This document shows positions 1 to 11,854 of a stretch of DNA of 64,000 nt, one piece after another. The DNA comes from Gymnopus androsaceus JB14. Lineage: Eukaryota > Basidiomycota > Agaricomycetes > Agaricales > Omphalotaceae. The notes below the pieces were generated by a model. That model was not told where the DNA came from, ran no database searches, and worked only from the letters and a program-made list of their open reading frames with translations. The stretch is taken from the NCBI GenBank assembly GCA_009733575.1, contig ML769447.1:124001-188000 (forward strand), read 5' to 3'. Numbering within the stretch: position 1 is the first letter of the stretch; the number at the start of each line of letters is the position of its first letter. The position numbers and the translations under genes were made by a program.

Positions 1-3000
1 CACTGAAGCCGACATCGAGCAAAGCACCACAAACGGCGTCCATAGGCACCCATGAAACCACCTTTTCAGAAACAGTTGGTACTCCAGAACTAGGCAACAG
101 TGCAAACATAGCAAACGTACCCCATAGGCATCCGGAAGCATGCCGATGCTGAGACTCGATTTGACGATGATAGGTACCCAGTCGGTCGTTGCCCAAGCTC
201 CATTGGGCGCTCCACCTGTGACTTGACCAATACGGAAGGAAGTCGCTTGGAGACCGCTCTTCGCTAGTACCTATAAAGTTACCACATTACAACAGGAGCT
301 ATACCCACATAAAGTCGAATCACATACCCGTTCAGTGACATATTTACTCTCTCCATAGCCACCTCCAACCGCATACTTTGCATCCATGACAACTTCCTCG
401 GGATATGGTCCTTGAGTTCGAGCATCCCACGACTGAGCTGAACCGATAGATGAAGTGAACAAGAACCGGACATGGGAAGAGTGCTGGCTGGAACGAGCAA
501 GATCAATCAACACCCGCGATCCTTTCACATGCGATTCGAAGGATGCCAGGGAAAGATTGAAGTCGAGCCTCCAGGCGTTGTGTATGACCATGGTTAGATT
601 TTTGCGCAACTACGAATGTGATTTATTGTCAAAGTAAACAACGAGAAATACAGGAGATGTGCTCACCTCTGCTAAGATTTCCTCAGGAAGTCCTAGGTTT
701 TCGTGTGAAGCTTCACCGGCTAAAAACACCAGCTTCGGAGACGACAGAAGTGATATATCGAGGGCCTTGTCCTGGAACCTTGCAAGATGTCTATCGAACA
801 GTGATGCTCTCGTGGACGGTCGATTGAGCGTATACACCCGGGCCACGGAGTCGTTAAGTAGTAACGATTCTAAAAACTGAGCTCCAAGATTCCCGGTAGA
901 TCCTGTTAACAGAACATATTGCTGGGTTGGATCGACCTGAACGGCTGGTTGAATAAGCGGGGTATCTAACCCTTGCGAATACTTGGAGATCATTTCCTCT
1001 ATAGCTTCTTCGTGTGTCTTTTCCACAGCACTGACTTCACTGCTACCACTGTCGACCAGCTTTGCGATGAAGTTCGCAAGCTGGGAAATGGTAGGATAGT
1101 TGTAAACGATGCCTTGATTGATGCCAGCTGTGAGTGCCGAAGATACTTTTGATTTGCGTAGGGCACCGACGAGACGGAGGCGGAGTATGGTGGCGGAAAG
1201 ACTGGGAGTGTGTTGTCAACGAAAAAGTAAACAACGATAGTTTCAAGAGTACATACCTATCCAATCCATCCTCAAATAGATCTGTACTAGGAGAAGGAGC
1301 TTCCATAGAAAGAATATCCGAGATTTGCGTAACAAGCCAGTCTTGTACGTCCGTTGCTTGCCAGCTTTTGGGAGGCTCGACGGAATCGCCGCCAGCATTT
1401 GATTCGACGGTTTCGTAGCTAGCCAATCTCGGTATCGACTCCACATAGAAAGGTCAATTCGACTCACAGCTTGTTAATTTCAAGTTCATATAAGGATAGC
1501 GCTGCTTTCCTAGCGAGTGTACCCTTCCCGACTCGAGGAAGAGGCTTTTCGGGATGGACAATGAGTATCAATTCCTTGAAGATCCTCGAGAACGCAGGTG
1601 CTATCTTGTTGGCGTCTTCCACTACAGGCCTGAAATACAAAAAGATGATCAGATTCAACACGAAATGATAAACAAGTGATAGCTCTGTAATTACCAGATT
1701 AGATTCCGGAATTTCGAGACTTCAAATTCATCATTCACGTCGAATTGGTACGCTGGTACGGGTTCCAAGAGAATTCCAGGCTGATCACGCTGTCGACCAA
1801 ACATGATAGCTCCGCTGAGCCTATGAACGAAAGAAAAAGATCAATGATTGGGTGCGGAGAAGGTGGGTGTGTCTTACATGGGACTAGCTGAGATGATAGC
1901 CTCCATCGGAGCTGGGACAGTCTTCTCGCCGGAAGAATGGATGAGAACGTCGTCGACACGGCCAACACTAGGATGGATGAGCATCATACAGTGCAATGAA
2001 AGGATATATAGCTCACATTTTCCATAGGTTCGGGATAGTAGGATGCTTTTCGAATAAGTCTGACGTTGCGTACCCAGGGACATCCGGGATGTTTTCGACA
2101 GCAAGGTGATGTGTAGCAGACGCCTGTCAGAAAAAACAAGAGAGAAAAAAAGTTCAAGAATCAGGAAGGAGTAAACATTATTACAATCAGATGAGACGTA
2201 TGTACATACCAAAAATTGAGCCTCGAATGTTCCGTCTCCCTGAGGAACCCAACGGATGTTCGTTCCCTCCATAAACTCAAAATATTGCCACGTCTCGACG
2301 TCCAAGCGCTAGTTCCGTAACCAGACCAAATTCTGTGCCACCATAACCGGTATTGACGGTCACTCCTTGAGATATAAGAATATCGGCGATACGTGGTTGG
2401 AGAGGTCCTCCTCCGTATCCCTGAAACAAAACGTTAAACGATACAATTAGAGCCTAATTTCTTACTGGAAAACTCACCAAATACCGAAGAGTGCGCAAAA
2501 AGTCAATAGCGTCATCGGATTGTGACCAAGTGTGAAGGAAAGTCGGGATGGTGACCATGCATGTGGGCTTGACGAGCTTTGCTGACTCCAGCACATTTTC
2601 CGGTGTTCCAGCAATGGGAAGAGCGTCGGGGCTCGTTACTGTAGGCGGAAATACAGCAGTGGTGATGAGGCCGTAGAGAGGCATGAGGACGTGGAGGCAA
2701 AATCCCATCATATGGAATGAAGGAAGACCGAGTGCGCCCATTAGGAGAGGGGAAATTTCTTTGCGCAGCTTGATTATGTGTACTTTGATTGGAAGGAGGA
2801 GAGTAAGGGTGTGAGAGAGAAGGGAAGGAAGAAAGTACTCACATAATGCAGCATCGTCCTTGATAATTTGGTGAGTGAATAAGATTGGCTTGGGGAATCC
2901 TGTTGATCCAGATGAATGCAGGTATATCCCTTTGTCTGAATCTTTCGGAGAAAACGCTGTGCGGATAGGCGTAAACGCGTCTTGAGCAGTCTCTTTTCCT

Positions 3001-3546
3001 AGATACGGAAACGCGTCCTGTAGGCTGGGGACTTCCTCGATGCTAAGCGCATATGTCGGGTCTGTAATTTCGACTTCTGCTTTGAGACTGCTGATGACGC
3101 TTTGAAGAGTCGTATGTGTTGTGAGGAGCCGATGCGCCGACGATTTGCGCAGGAGATGGAGAAGGGCTGTTGGCGAGTTCCGGGGAGAGATAGGGAACGG
3201 CTAGATAGACGTGAATAATGGAACGGATAGCGTTGAAGGCATGACTTACCACTAGACCGACCTTCATGATTCCGACGATTAAAGAAGAATATAAAATAGC
3301 GTCTATGTTAGCAACGATCGCAACCACTTCACCAGGCTGAGAGTCACCACGAATGGCTTCCCCAAGACGATGAGCTGCACGGACGTATTCGAGCATCTTG
3401 ATCTCGGTGGTTCTGCCAGTGGAACCTGGTTCGGCGTAGACGAAGACCGGGAAATCGGGGTTGTGCTGGAGATTGAAGTCGAGGAGATCAGGGAGGTTCA
3501 GCTGCAAGTTCGATCTTCCCAGGGCGGGGAGAACTGTGGAAGACAT
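1..3546 (-). CDS. NRPS-like adenylate-forming reductase (A-T-R), 3' end outside window
   Basis: Multidomain enzyme expected to activate a carboxylic or amino acid with ATP, load it on a phosphopantetheine carrier and release it reductively with NADPH. Seen: start ATG at 3544-3546; adenylation core HSSGSTGFPKP (about 2890-2930), NTGYGGTEFG (about 2320-2370), GRVDDVLIHSSGEK (about 1920-1970) and the lysine-bearing PRVGKGTLARKAAL (about 1500-1550). The carrier motif FEDGLDSLSA is rebuilt only by removing a 55-bp intron (1202-1256). The reductase follows with the Rossmann motif TGSTGNLGAQ (about 885-920), a TSS serine and a YGESK Tyr/Lys pair (near 340-460). A further intron lies at 3201-3249. 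The C-terminus runs off the window. Odd: frame changes by one base near 2296-2312, between TEFGLVTEL and DVETWQYFEF. Substrate cannot be read from sequence. Tailless multi-modular NRPS is excluded because no condensation domain is present. Confidence 0.87.
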
Positions 3547-6500
3547 TCTGAGAGAAGAGATTATCTGTGTATGTTGTGGATGTCAGTAGATATAGAGTGG
3601 TATTGGGATAAAGACTGGTTTTATATCGCATCCCATCTGAGTCACTGGCCGCGTAGCGCAATAAGGAAGCCCGACTGCGAAGGCCGTAAGCACTTTCCGA
3701 GCACCTTCGGACACCAGTTACGAGCGCCTTGCAAGTAAGAACTCGGATGTCATCATTTCTATATCCAATAAGCGAATATACATTAAATTAAACGCAGTGA
3801 ATGCACATCCATGGCTGAAGGGAGGAGATAAAGCGTAAGTGAATGCGCTTTCTGTAGCTGAGCTAGAACACAGATGAAGTCGGGCCAATGCGCGCAGAGC
3901 CTTCGTAGATGTGCAGCGCGAGGACGAGGTGAATCATTGCGCCGAGTTATGCATTACTAGTGAAAGATATTGTCATCTCAATAAAGTTATTGCCCGAGTG
4001 CAGGGACATATATCACATACAAAACCAATACAGACTCGTCGAGCAAGAGTTAATTCTCATCTTGCTTTGGATCTGGCCTAAAGCTTAAAGCTTGTCACTA
4101 TGTATCATGAGCCGCAAATGCTCAGTCTAGTCTCGGTGTTAGATCATGGCTTTTCTGAGATAGTCATTTAAATAGTTAGACTGAGTCCATTTGGAGAAAA
4201 GTTTGACGTACAACGCAAGCTCAAGTTCAGTCAGGCTCGGCGAAATAAATATAGTCTGCATGAGTATTGATAGGCCTGGGAGCAACACTGGTTGATATTT
4301 AGCCGGGAGCCGGGAAGCACTTGTAACGTGAGGACTTGAAGGTCCCCCGCTGTGGATAGAAGACAGGTTGAAGACAGGTCATGTGATTCATGCAAAGTGC
4401 AAGCGCCCAATTTTCCCGCTACAGTGACGGCAACTATTGATGCACACCCAAATCGGCCGATGGCGCTTAAGCACTTGAACCCCATGTCTCATCGAAAAAA
4501 GCCCATTGACTTCCTTGCATCAAAACAACACCTAATAAGCATTGTGAGTACTAATACACTCAAAAATCATGATTTCTCTGGCAGTACGATGAGGAACAAC
4601 ACTTAAGCGCCACCTTCCCGATTTGGGGTGTGCATCAATAGTTGCCGTCACTGTATGTACAACGCGACTGAACCAATGTAGTCGCATTTTTCAATGCTAT
4701 CATCTCAAAATCCGACTCGATGAACTGTAGCCTGCAGTACTCTCGTTCTATATCCCTTTCGAGCTCTATCTCTTCACAGCAAGTTGCAAACGAAGAGGCG
4801 CTACTGGGGCTGCTGAAAGTACCCCTATCAACCTGCATAGATTTTGGGCTGGTTTAGAGGTACAGTCGGGTTGCTTTCGGATTGGCTAATTTACTCATGA
4901 TCGCTCAAATCGTACAGGTCTCTCTTGTCATATTGTGACACGGTTCTCTGACGTCTTTCGTCCTTCTGACACAGACAGTGAACCAATTTCTGCAAAGCCC
5001 GGTCCCGAGGAATCTTATTTACAGTACCAGTGGTCCATGAAATGGACCGTGCAAACGTAACATGCGCCTTTACATGCTCAATCTCACAAATGCAATTTCT
5101 TGCCAAACATCTTGAACGCTGCCAGGAAAAGCTGAATGCTTTTGAAGGGTCTAAGGAAGAGACGTACGTCAAGTGTGGCTTTTTTAAATCTACTACTGAT
5201 CGTTTCGACTGGCTGTTGTTTTCTAGATGTGCTGCTTTTTATAACGCTCGAACGCGGCTGCCTGCTGCTGGATATGCTCTTCTCAATCACAACTTGCAAC
5301 TCAAGCCAAGCATCCATCTATTCGAGTTTTATCTTTGATATGGTCAACGCTTCAACTTTGCCTACAAATTTTCGCATTCACCGTCGCCTTGGTCTCATCC
5401 CTTGAGCTTGAATAACGCTAGGATCATTTACTAAGAAAAATTTAGATGAAGGTTGTAGTTTGGTGTTGCTGCTGTCAGTGCAGATGGTGGTTCAGGTCTC
5501 GTTGGAGGTTCGGTGCTTTCCCTTCTCTCCTTCCTCCCGCGCTTATCCGACCATCCAGCTCTCCTACCCATGTACTGAAACGTTACAATTCATGGTACTT
5601 GGGATTACTGCAGCTGCACAGCTGAGCACTGATGTCTCTCGCGCCAAGCTTCCACCTTACCTCTGCCCCTCCTCACGTCATCGATCCAACTCGCCTTACT
5701 ACACCTCTCCCCTCTAGAGGAACCCCGCCTAGCCACCCCCGCCCTTCGACTTATACGTAGGCCAGTAACGTTGCATCCTAGGTCTTCCTCGTCGGTCGTC
5801 CACGGCTAAAGCTTGCGGCCTCAATGTGTGCAGGAGGTGGTGCTAGGATTTTTCGTTTAAAATGGGTGCAGGAGGAGGTGGGGGTCGACGCTTTTGGCTC
5901 CAGCACAGCGGCGCCTGGGACGAGTACTGTTGGCGCGTCAAATACGAATGCAGAGCAGAATCTGGAGCAGGATGGAGCCGGCCTTTCTCGTAGTGGTATC
6001 CAACTCAACCTCTGAATCGGATACGGTTCTGAGTAGTCAATTACAAGAGGGATGCGCTAGCGTATCTGGTGAACGGGATGAGGGAAGTGCTGGAGAGACG
6101 ATACTGCATGGATGTTCATTGAAGAGGGGATGTGAGGAGTTGCTCGGATGGGGAGTCTGATAATTGGGAAAGAGAAAGGCAGGGGAGACGTCATATCAAA
6201 TATCGCTTACTTTTTCAGCTCTGCTTTAAGCCTCAAACCAAAAAGTGTTGCTTTTTCGTTTTCTCGGTTTGTACTTGTACTTGTGTACGAGTATTGCATA
6301 CGTCTACCTACGTGCCTATTAAGATATAGAAGTCATCGAGCTAACGTATGATTCGAGTGCGTATGCTCTTGTTCGCATATGCGCAAGTACGTTCGCTCAA
6401 CCTTCGAATGCGATTCAATTTTAGGGTTGCTAGGAGAAAGAATGAGTTATGTGAAGAATTTTGACTGCGACGAAGAATTTACCCTCGTAATCGTCAAGAG

Positions 6501-6627
6501 TAGCGGCGCAGGCGCGCGGGAAGGACGTCTAAATCGAATGACGTCATATTTACATTGAGCGCCTATCGCGTACTGAGCACCGCGATTTCTTCTCTGTTTT
6601 TTTTGTTTCTTAGCTCAAACTCTCATC
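3547..6627. other. Intergenic region without a recognised gene
   Basis: About 3.1 kb between the divergent starts of the reductase and the first Zn-cluster regulator. Only short open frames (60-100 codons) overlapping on both strands are present, none with a recognisable domain or a convincing exon chain. A weak acidic stretch on the minus strand (4635-4838) and a Gln/Lys-rich one on the plus strand (5030-5180) could be exons of an unknown gene, but I cannot support it. A CRE-type palindrome lies near the right end. Confidence 0.5.
6539..6546. promoter_or_regulatory. CRE/ATF-type palindrome TGACGTCA
   Basis: Perfect 8-bp palindrome about 80 bp upstream of the ATG at 6628. TGACGTCA is the consensus site of CREB/ATF-family bZIP proteins, which fungi have. 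Its role here is inferred from position only. Confidence 0.4.
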
Positions 6628-9600
6628 ATGTCAGACAGTGATGGTGCTGATCCTACACCCTCCGGCTCTAACAGTGCTCCCAAACCCAGGCGACAACGTA
6701 TGCAGCACTCTTGTGACAACTGCAGTTGGTTTGCTTTTCTTCGTGGGAGAACATTGGAATACTGACATGAAAACATTTTAACACGGGCAGAGAAACGGAA
6801 GAGTGAGTGGATTCCTTTAACCATAGAATTAAATTTTGATGTCCGGTGCGTACGCAGTTCGATGTAAGTATGCCTCGACAATCATGCTGCTAGCTCTCAC
6901 GATATTCTCTAGGCGATAGTGCAGCTAGAGGCGGCAACGCATGCTCTCACTGTGTAGCATTACGGGTGAGCTGCTTAACCCGTCTTTCAAGCCATCTCAT
7001 TCAGCATATGCAATGTAAGATCGAGTGTCAGCACACGGCGCAAAGAAAGGTATTTCACAAGTATACCCTATGATGACGTTATAGAATGATATTTCAAGCT
7101 CATTTGCTGTAGAAGAGAGGGCACGCCTGCTGGGTAAGTTTCTTATACGCACATTTAGATTCGCTACTCACGTCCGCTCTCTAGCCGCTCCCTGCATTTG
7201 AAGAGTACGCTAACATTCAGCTTAACGTACTTCAATCTTATCGTCCGTTCCTTACATTATACCAGAGGATGAAGCGGAACTTCGAAAGATTCTCAAAGAG
7301 CTGGCTGGCTATATTCGAATACTCGAGAAAGAACTCGCCGAAACTTTTCGGATTTCGTCGGTTGAACTTGGTAACAAGGATCTACCTTATCCTTTGCGCG
7401 TCATCTAACAATTCCCATCAACTCAAGGAGAAAGTGAAGGTCAAATTACCTCTGAGTCGTCGGACAACGACGAAGGTGATGACGAACTTTCTAAGCAATT
7501 GGAAGAACTCAGCTTTACCTATTCTCGCAATCGATATTATGGACCATTTAATAGGATTAAGCTCATTAAATCTGCTATCGATGGCAAAGAGACTAATGCA
7601 GGGAACCAAGAGCCTGTTCAAATATTTAAACGACCACTGTTTTGGGACTTGCAGCCTGTATGTAACCTTGCTCGCCGGTCACTTTTGCTGCTTATTTGAG
7701 AAAATATGTATTCTAGTGGCAAATCCTGCCTGAACCCCGACTTGAACCACTGGTGTTTCCCCCACAAGACCTGTTCAATGATCTTATAGATCTTTGGTTT
7801 CGAAAAAAGCGCACCGTACTTCCCACTTTTTCATCGCCCAACTCTGATGAAATCAATATCTTCTGGCCTTCATTACTACGATCGACATTTTGGGGAGACT
7901 CTTTTAGCTATGTGCGCGCTAGCCTCTCGCCACTCGGACGACTCTCGAAGCTTTACGTATGGATCAAAACTTTCTGCTGGCTTCATATGGATGCAGCAAG
8001 TGAACCCTGTTCCAACATCCTTCTTGGAGCCTGCGACGCTTCCTCAGGTGCAAAAGCTCATTGTGAGTGGGCCTGAATAGTTTCCTTGGTGCATTACAGT
8101 AAATGACTTTCATGCTAGCTCTATATCATGTTCATGCAAACTACCTCTACGCCTTGGCCCGGCTGGGTCTTAACTGGGCTAGGTTTTCGACTACTCCAAG
8201 ATGTAGGCGCTCACCGTAAAAATGGTGTGCCTCCCTTCAGTATCCGGGGAACTTTGGAAACGCGCATTCTGGACCATAAACTATATTGACCTGTCACTGG
8301 CCCTATATGTCGGTCGGCCACGTGTTGTAACACCCGATGAGTAAGTATTAGCTTTGGAACTGAGCATTATCTCAACCTTGCCCAGTTACGACGTGGATTT
8401 CCCTGAGGAGGTCGATGATGAATACTGGGAACAAGCCTGGTGAACTACCGTTTAGACAACCTCCGGGAAAACCCTGCCAATTGACATACTATATACACAT
8501 GCTGAAACTGATCAGTATCTTGGAAAGTGTTCATCGAGGAATGGTAATGTGTCTTCCTGTCAGTACTTCAACGGCTACCTCTACTGATGTTGACTTGCAA
8601 CAGAGCCTTGTGCAACGAGCAACTCCTGGGCGTATACTAGAGTCGGAGGTAATATCGCGAAGAAAGAAAGCTATAAGCGACCTCAACAAATCTTTGAACG
8701 ACTGGTTAGACGCTCTCCCAGAACAGTGTATTTGATCAGTGTCTCTATTGTAGATCAAAACTAACCTATCAAGTTTTCAGTAAAATGGGATCCTGAACGC
8801 TTGGACACTTGTCTTATTTCACCAATCGACGATGCTCCATCTGATGTACTACTTCCTTCGTATAATCATTAATTGGCCTCGAAAAGCTTCCTCCGCCGAG
8901 TCGCTCGAGATATGTGTTGCTGCCGCACAGTCGTGCATACATCTTATGGATGCACATCGCAAGCGGGACTATGTATCATTCGGGCCTCAAATGCTAGTAA
9001 GCTTAGATTCATTGCCTTTTGGGATCATTGGGGGATACTAATGTCAAGTCATAGGGCACAATCGCGCATGCTGCAACAATACTTGCTATCAAAGTGTGGA
9101 AATCTAAACAGCTCAACCTAGATATAGATATCAATGCAGAGATGGAGGATGTTTTGAGATGTATGGACCATTTGAAGAGGTTCGAGCACCGGTATGCTTT
9201 ACTCTCTGCCCTTTTGAACGCCTGGTTAATGCAATTTGTAGCATACAGATCGCAGGACGTAATTGGTACGCAAAGCTAAATCACAATCAAGATGCGCCAT
9301 AACTGAACTGACTCTAGGGATACTATTTTAAACGTTATATATATCAGCAACTTGGCCAACGAATACAACAGAGCGAAAGAATCACTCAGTGCCAAAGCTG
9401 ATCCACACCAAGCAATCGCGATGGAATCAGGGTCCGATATAGCAGATACAAGCTTGACACCTTTATCTACAGCAATACTCCGATGCAAATCTGGCAGTGC
9501 AACTATGATACCTTCTTTTGGACAACCTCAAAGTTGGGATAGTACTCAGTACCCAGCATACGACCCATCACTGCAAAATCCACTCGATGCTCCGATACAG

Positions 9601-9913
9601 ATGTCGGATGCATATATATCATCGGTCCTCCCAACTTTCGAGTCGTATGTAGGCACTCCCATAGGTAGCTTGGGAAATCTAGTGCCACCCGATATTCCAA
9701 GTTCATATTCAGCGCCCCAGGCTGAATTGGGGAATTTACAACAACAGGATTGGACATCTATAGCGGCTACCTCTGATGCCATGGACATCAAGGGAGTGAA
9801 CTATTTTTTTCCCTATTGCAATGTTCTCAACTTTATGGATGTACAGTGAAGCAGATTGGGATGAATATATGGAGACCGTGGACGAAGCTTTAAGGGCTTT
9901 GAGACAATCCTAA
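6628..9913 (+). pseudogene. Zn(II)2Cys6 transcription factor (xylanolytic-regulator type), frameshifted
   Basis: Regulator with an N-terminal Zn2Cys6 cluster and a fungal-specific middle homology domain; it would act in the nucleus. The cluster is CDNCKKRKIRC, then nine residues to CSHC, then CVALRIEC (C-x2-C-x6-C-x9-C-x2-C-x6-C). It is split by introns leaving exons of 12 nt (6791-6802) and 6 nt (6858-6863). A coiled-coil-like stretch (about 7265-7380) and the domain follow: PYFPLFHRPTL, LAMCALASRHSDD, STPWPGWVLTGLGFRLLQDVGAHR, ELWKRAFW, GRPRVVTPD, FRQPPGKP. Compared with the intact paralogue at 20806-24014, the frame shifts by one base at 7803-7808 (A6), 8218-8222 (A5), 8431-8444 (creating TGA at 8441) and 8808-8812, each explained by one extra base. 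Stop placed at 9911-9913 because EADWDEYM matches the paralogue's C-terminus; 9849 is the alternative. True pseudogene or assembly indels cannot be separated here. Confidence 0.8.
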
Positions 9914-11854
9914 ACGGACGTCGGACAGTCCTCTCTTGTACAGAAATCTGCTTATAAATGTATGATAGAAATATTACTTTTGTCTGACCGCATGCTGACA
10001 CTCGATCTTATTTTGAGTGAAATGACTTGAAATCTACGAATTACCATGATAACGAGAACATGCCTGGGCGCTCGTCTTTAGACGCCGATCCTTTCTCCGA
10101 TACCAAGCTTAGTGAACTTGCAATTGGTTGAAAAAGTGTGGGTATGAGGATATTCTGTGGGTCGGTGAGTGATAACTATCTTGTCTTGACTTTAACTGGG
10201 TCAATTGTTTCGGACTTTTCAAGTTCTTCGTTCCCGACACTGTCGACCGTGTGATGTACTATATCTGGCGTACTATCCACTTGCTTTATTCGCCTCCTAG
10301 GATAGCAACTCAAATCCGAGGTACCAAGCTAAACAGACAATCTGGACCTTCAAGATCGACGTTTCAGTTTCACAGTGGTTTCTAACAGAAGCTTTCGTTA
10401 AATGGTACAGACCGTCATTTGTGGTCGCTTTCCTGTCAGTCTAAGGGACTGGGGGTAACCCTAATTGTCTCTTCAAGCCTTCAAAAGCCGTCACTGGAAC
10501 GCTCCCTTCGGCCCCGAAAGTCCTAGTTCCACAAGAATCGCCCAAACTGGCACCCGTTCTACCTCCCTGAATTGGAGCCGCGACAGGTATCCTTTCTGTG
10601 TGACGCCACTAACCTTCTAGGAGCTTCCACGTCGTTGTACACGCTGATAACCTACCTTCCCAACCAGGTCGGTATTTCGATGTTTCGATTTCTGTAATAC
10701 TCCACAATCATGCTCAAGAGTCACCTACGACTCCTCAGTGGCGCTGACTTAGAACGTTACTTTACGGAGTACGCATTCTGCTTCTTGCTTCGTGCGCATG
10801 CAACGATTCCTGTCAGTTCATCATCAACTGCGATTGATTCTTTTTGGTCAAACTTACCTATTTCTGACTAGTTCTAGCTCCCTTTTCACCACATTCGGAC
10901 GTAAAGCATGTATCCAAAATGTTACCGTATGCAAAGTAAGATCATAAATATCGTTGACATCGCGGATGGTGCATTACGGAGGCTAGGAGACCGTTTGGCA
11001 GACAACAGATGAGGTTCGCTCCATATGATGCGTTCTCGCTATCTTCTTCCCCGAGGCTCTACGGCGAGCTTGCCGCGACATATTTTAGGAGCACATGCGA
11101 TACGTTCCGATTCTGGGTATGCTGACCCTTATCTCGTGAGCTAACAGGTCGAGGGTTCTTCCGAGGTCCTCTTTCTCGTACGTCTTGCAGATATGGATTA
11201 TTCTTTCTATCAAGAATAGGAGTATCAAGCTCTCTTTGCCTAACCATTCGTGATATCTTCTCAAGAACGCTTTGAAGCGGTCCTAACTGATGGTGAGAGA
11301 TACTTCTTTCATTCGAATTGGGATGATTCTGGAAATTTTAGAGGATCTGGATGGCTGTGAGTCAATCGTTGCCAATACTTATCCAGTACTTTCTGAACGC
11401 ATTGTCCTCCTTGCATATTTTTCACTAGCAAGTTTACCTGTCCGGTTATATTTGTTTTCTCCTTGGGACTTACTATTATGGCGCAAAGACATATCAATAA
11501 TCAATTATTTGGCTTTTGATCTTCCGAATACTTGGGATCTACAAGGATAAGTACTACACTGCAGGCAGAGACTGTCTATACTTACATCTACTTACGAGCA
11601 CTCCGAGAACCTGGATAGTTATCCTCTCATTTCACGTTGGAAACCAGGAATGGAAACCAGGAACGGTTCCTCGGGATCACTCCTTCAGCGCGGAGGTAAG
11701 CGCGACCTGAGAAACTCGAGTTAGTCTAAAATGAAGGGCTTCCGGTTATGGATTTTCTCATTCCTTCCACTCCTTTAAAGCGTCTCTCTCTGTGCTTTCA
11801 ACGGTATCCTCATCCCTCCTTTCTTCCTCCCTTTTGTTCTTTCCTCTCTTTGGC
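9914..11854. other. Intergenic region without a recognised gene
   Basis: About 1.9 kb with no coding pattern I recognise. A 13-nt unit (GGAAACCAGGAAT-like) occurs twice in tandem near 11638-11664. The last 100 bp are pyrimidine-rich (CTCTCTTT runs), as is common just upstream of fungal start codons, and probably belong to the promoter or leader of the DUF1996 gene. Confidence 0.45.

Noticed and set aside
4352..4838. Overlapping small ORFs on both strands as genes
   Set aside because: No domain, no exon continuity, opposite-strand overlap; indistinguishable from chance.
7803..8444. Introns as explanation for the frame shifts in the first regulator
   Set aside because: No GT-AG pair of fungal length (about 45 nt or more) exists at the shift points without deleting conserved motifs.
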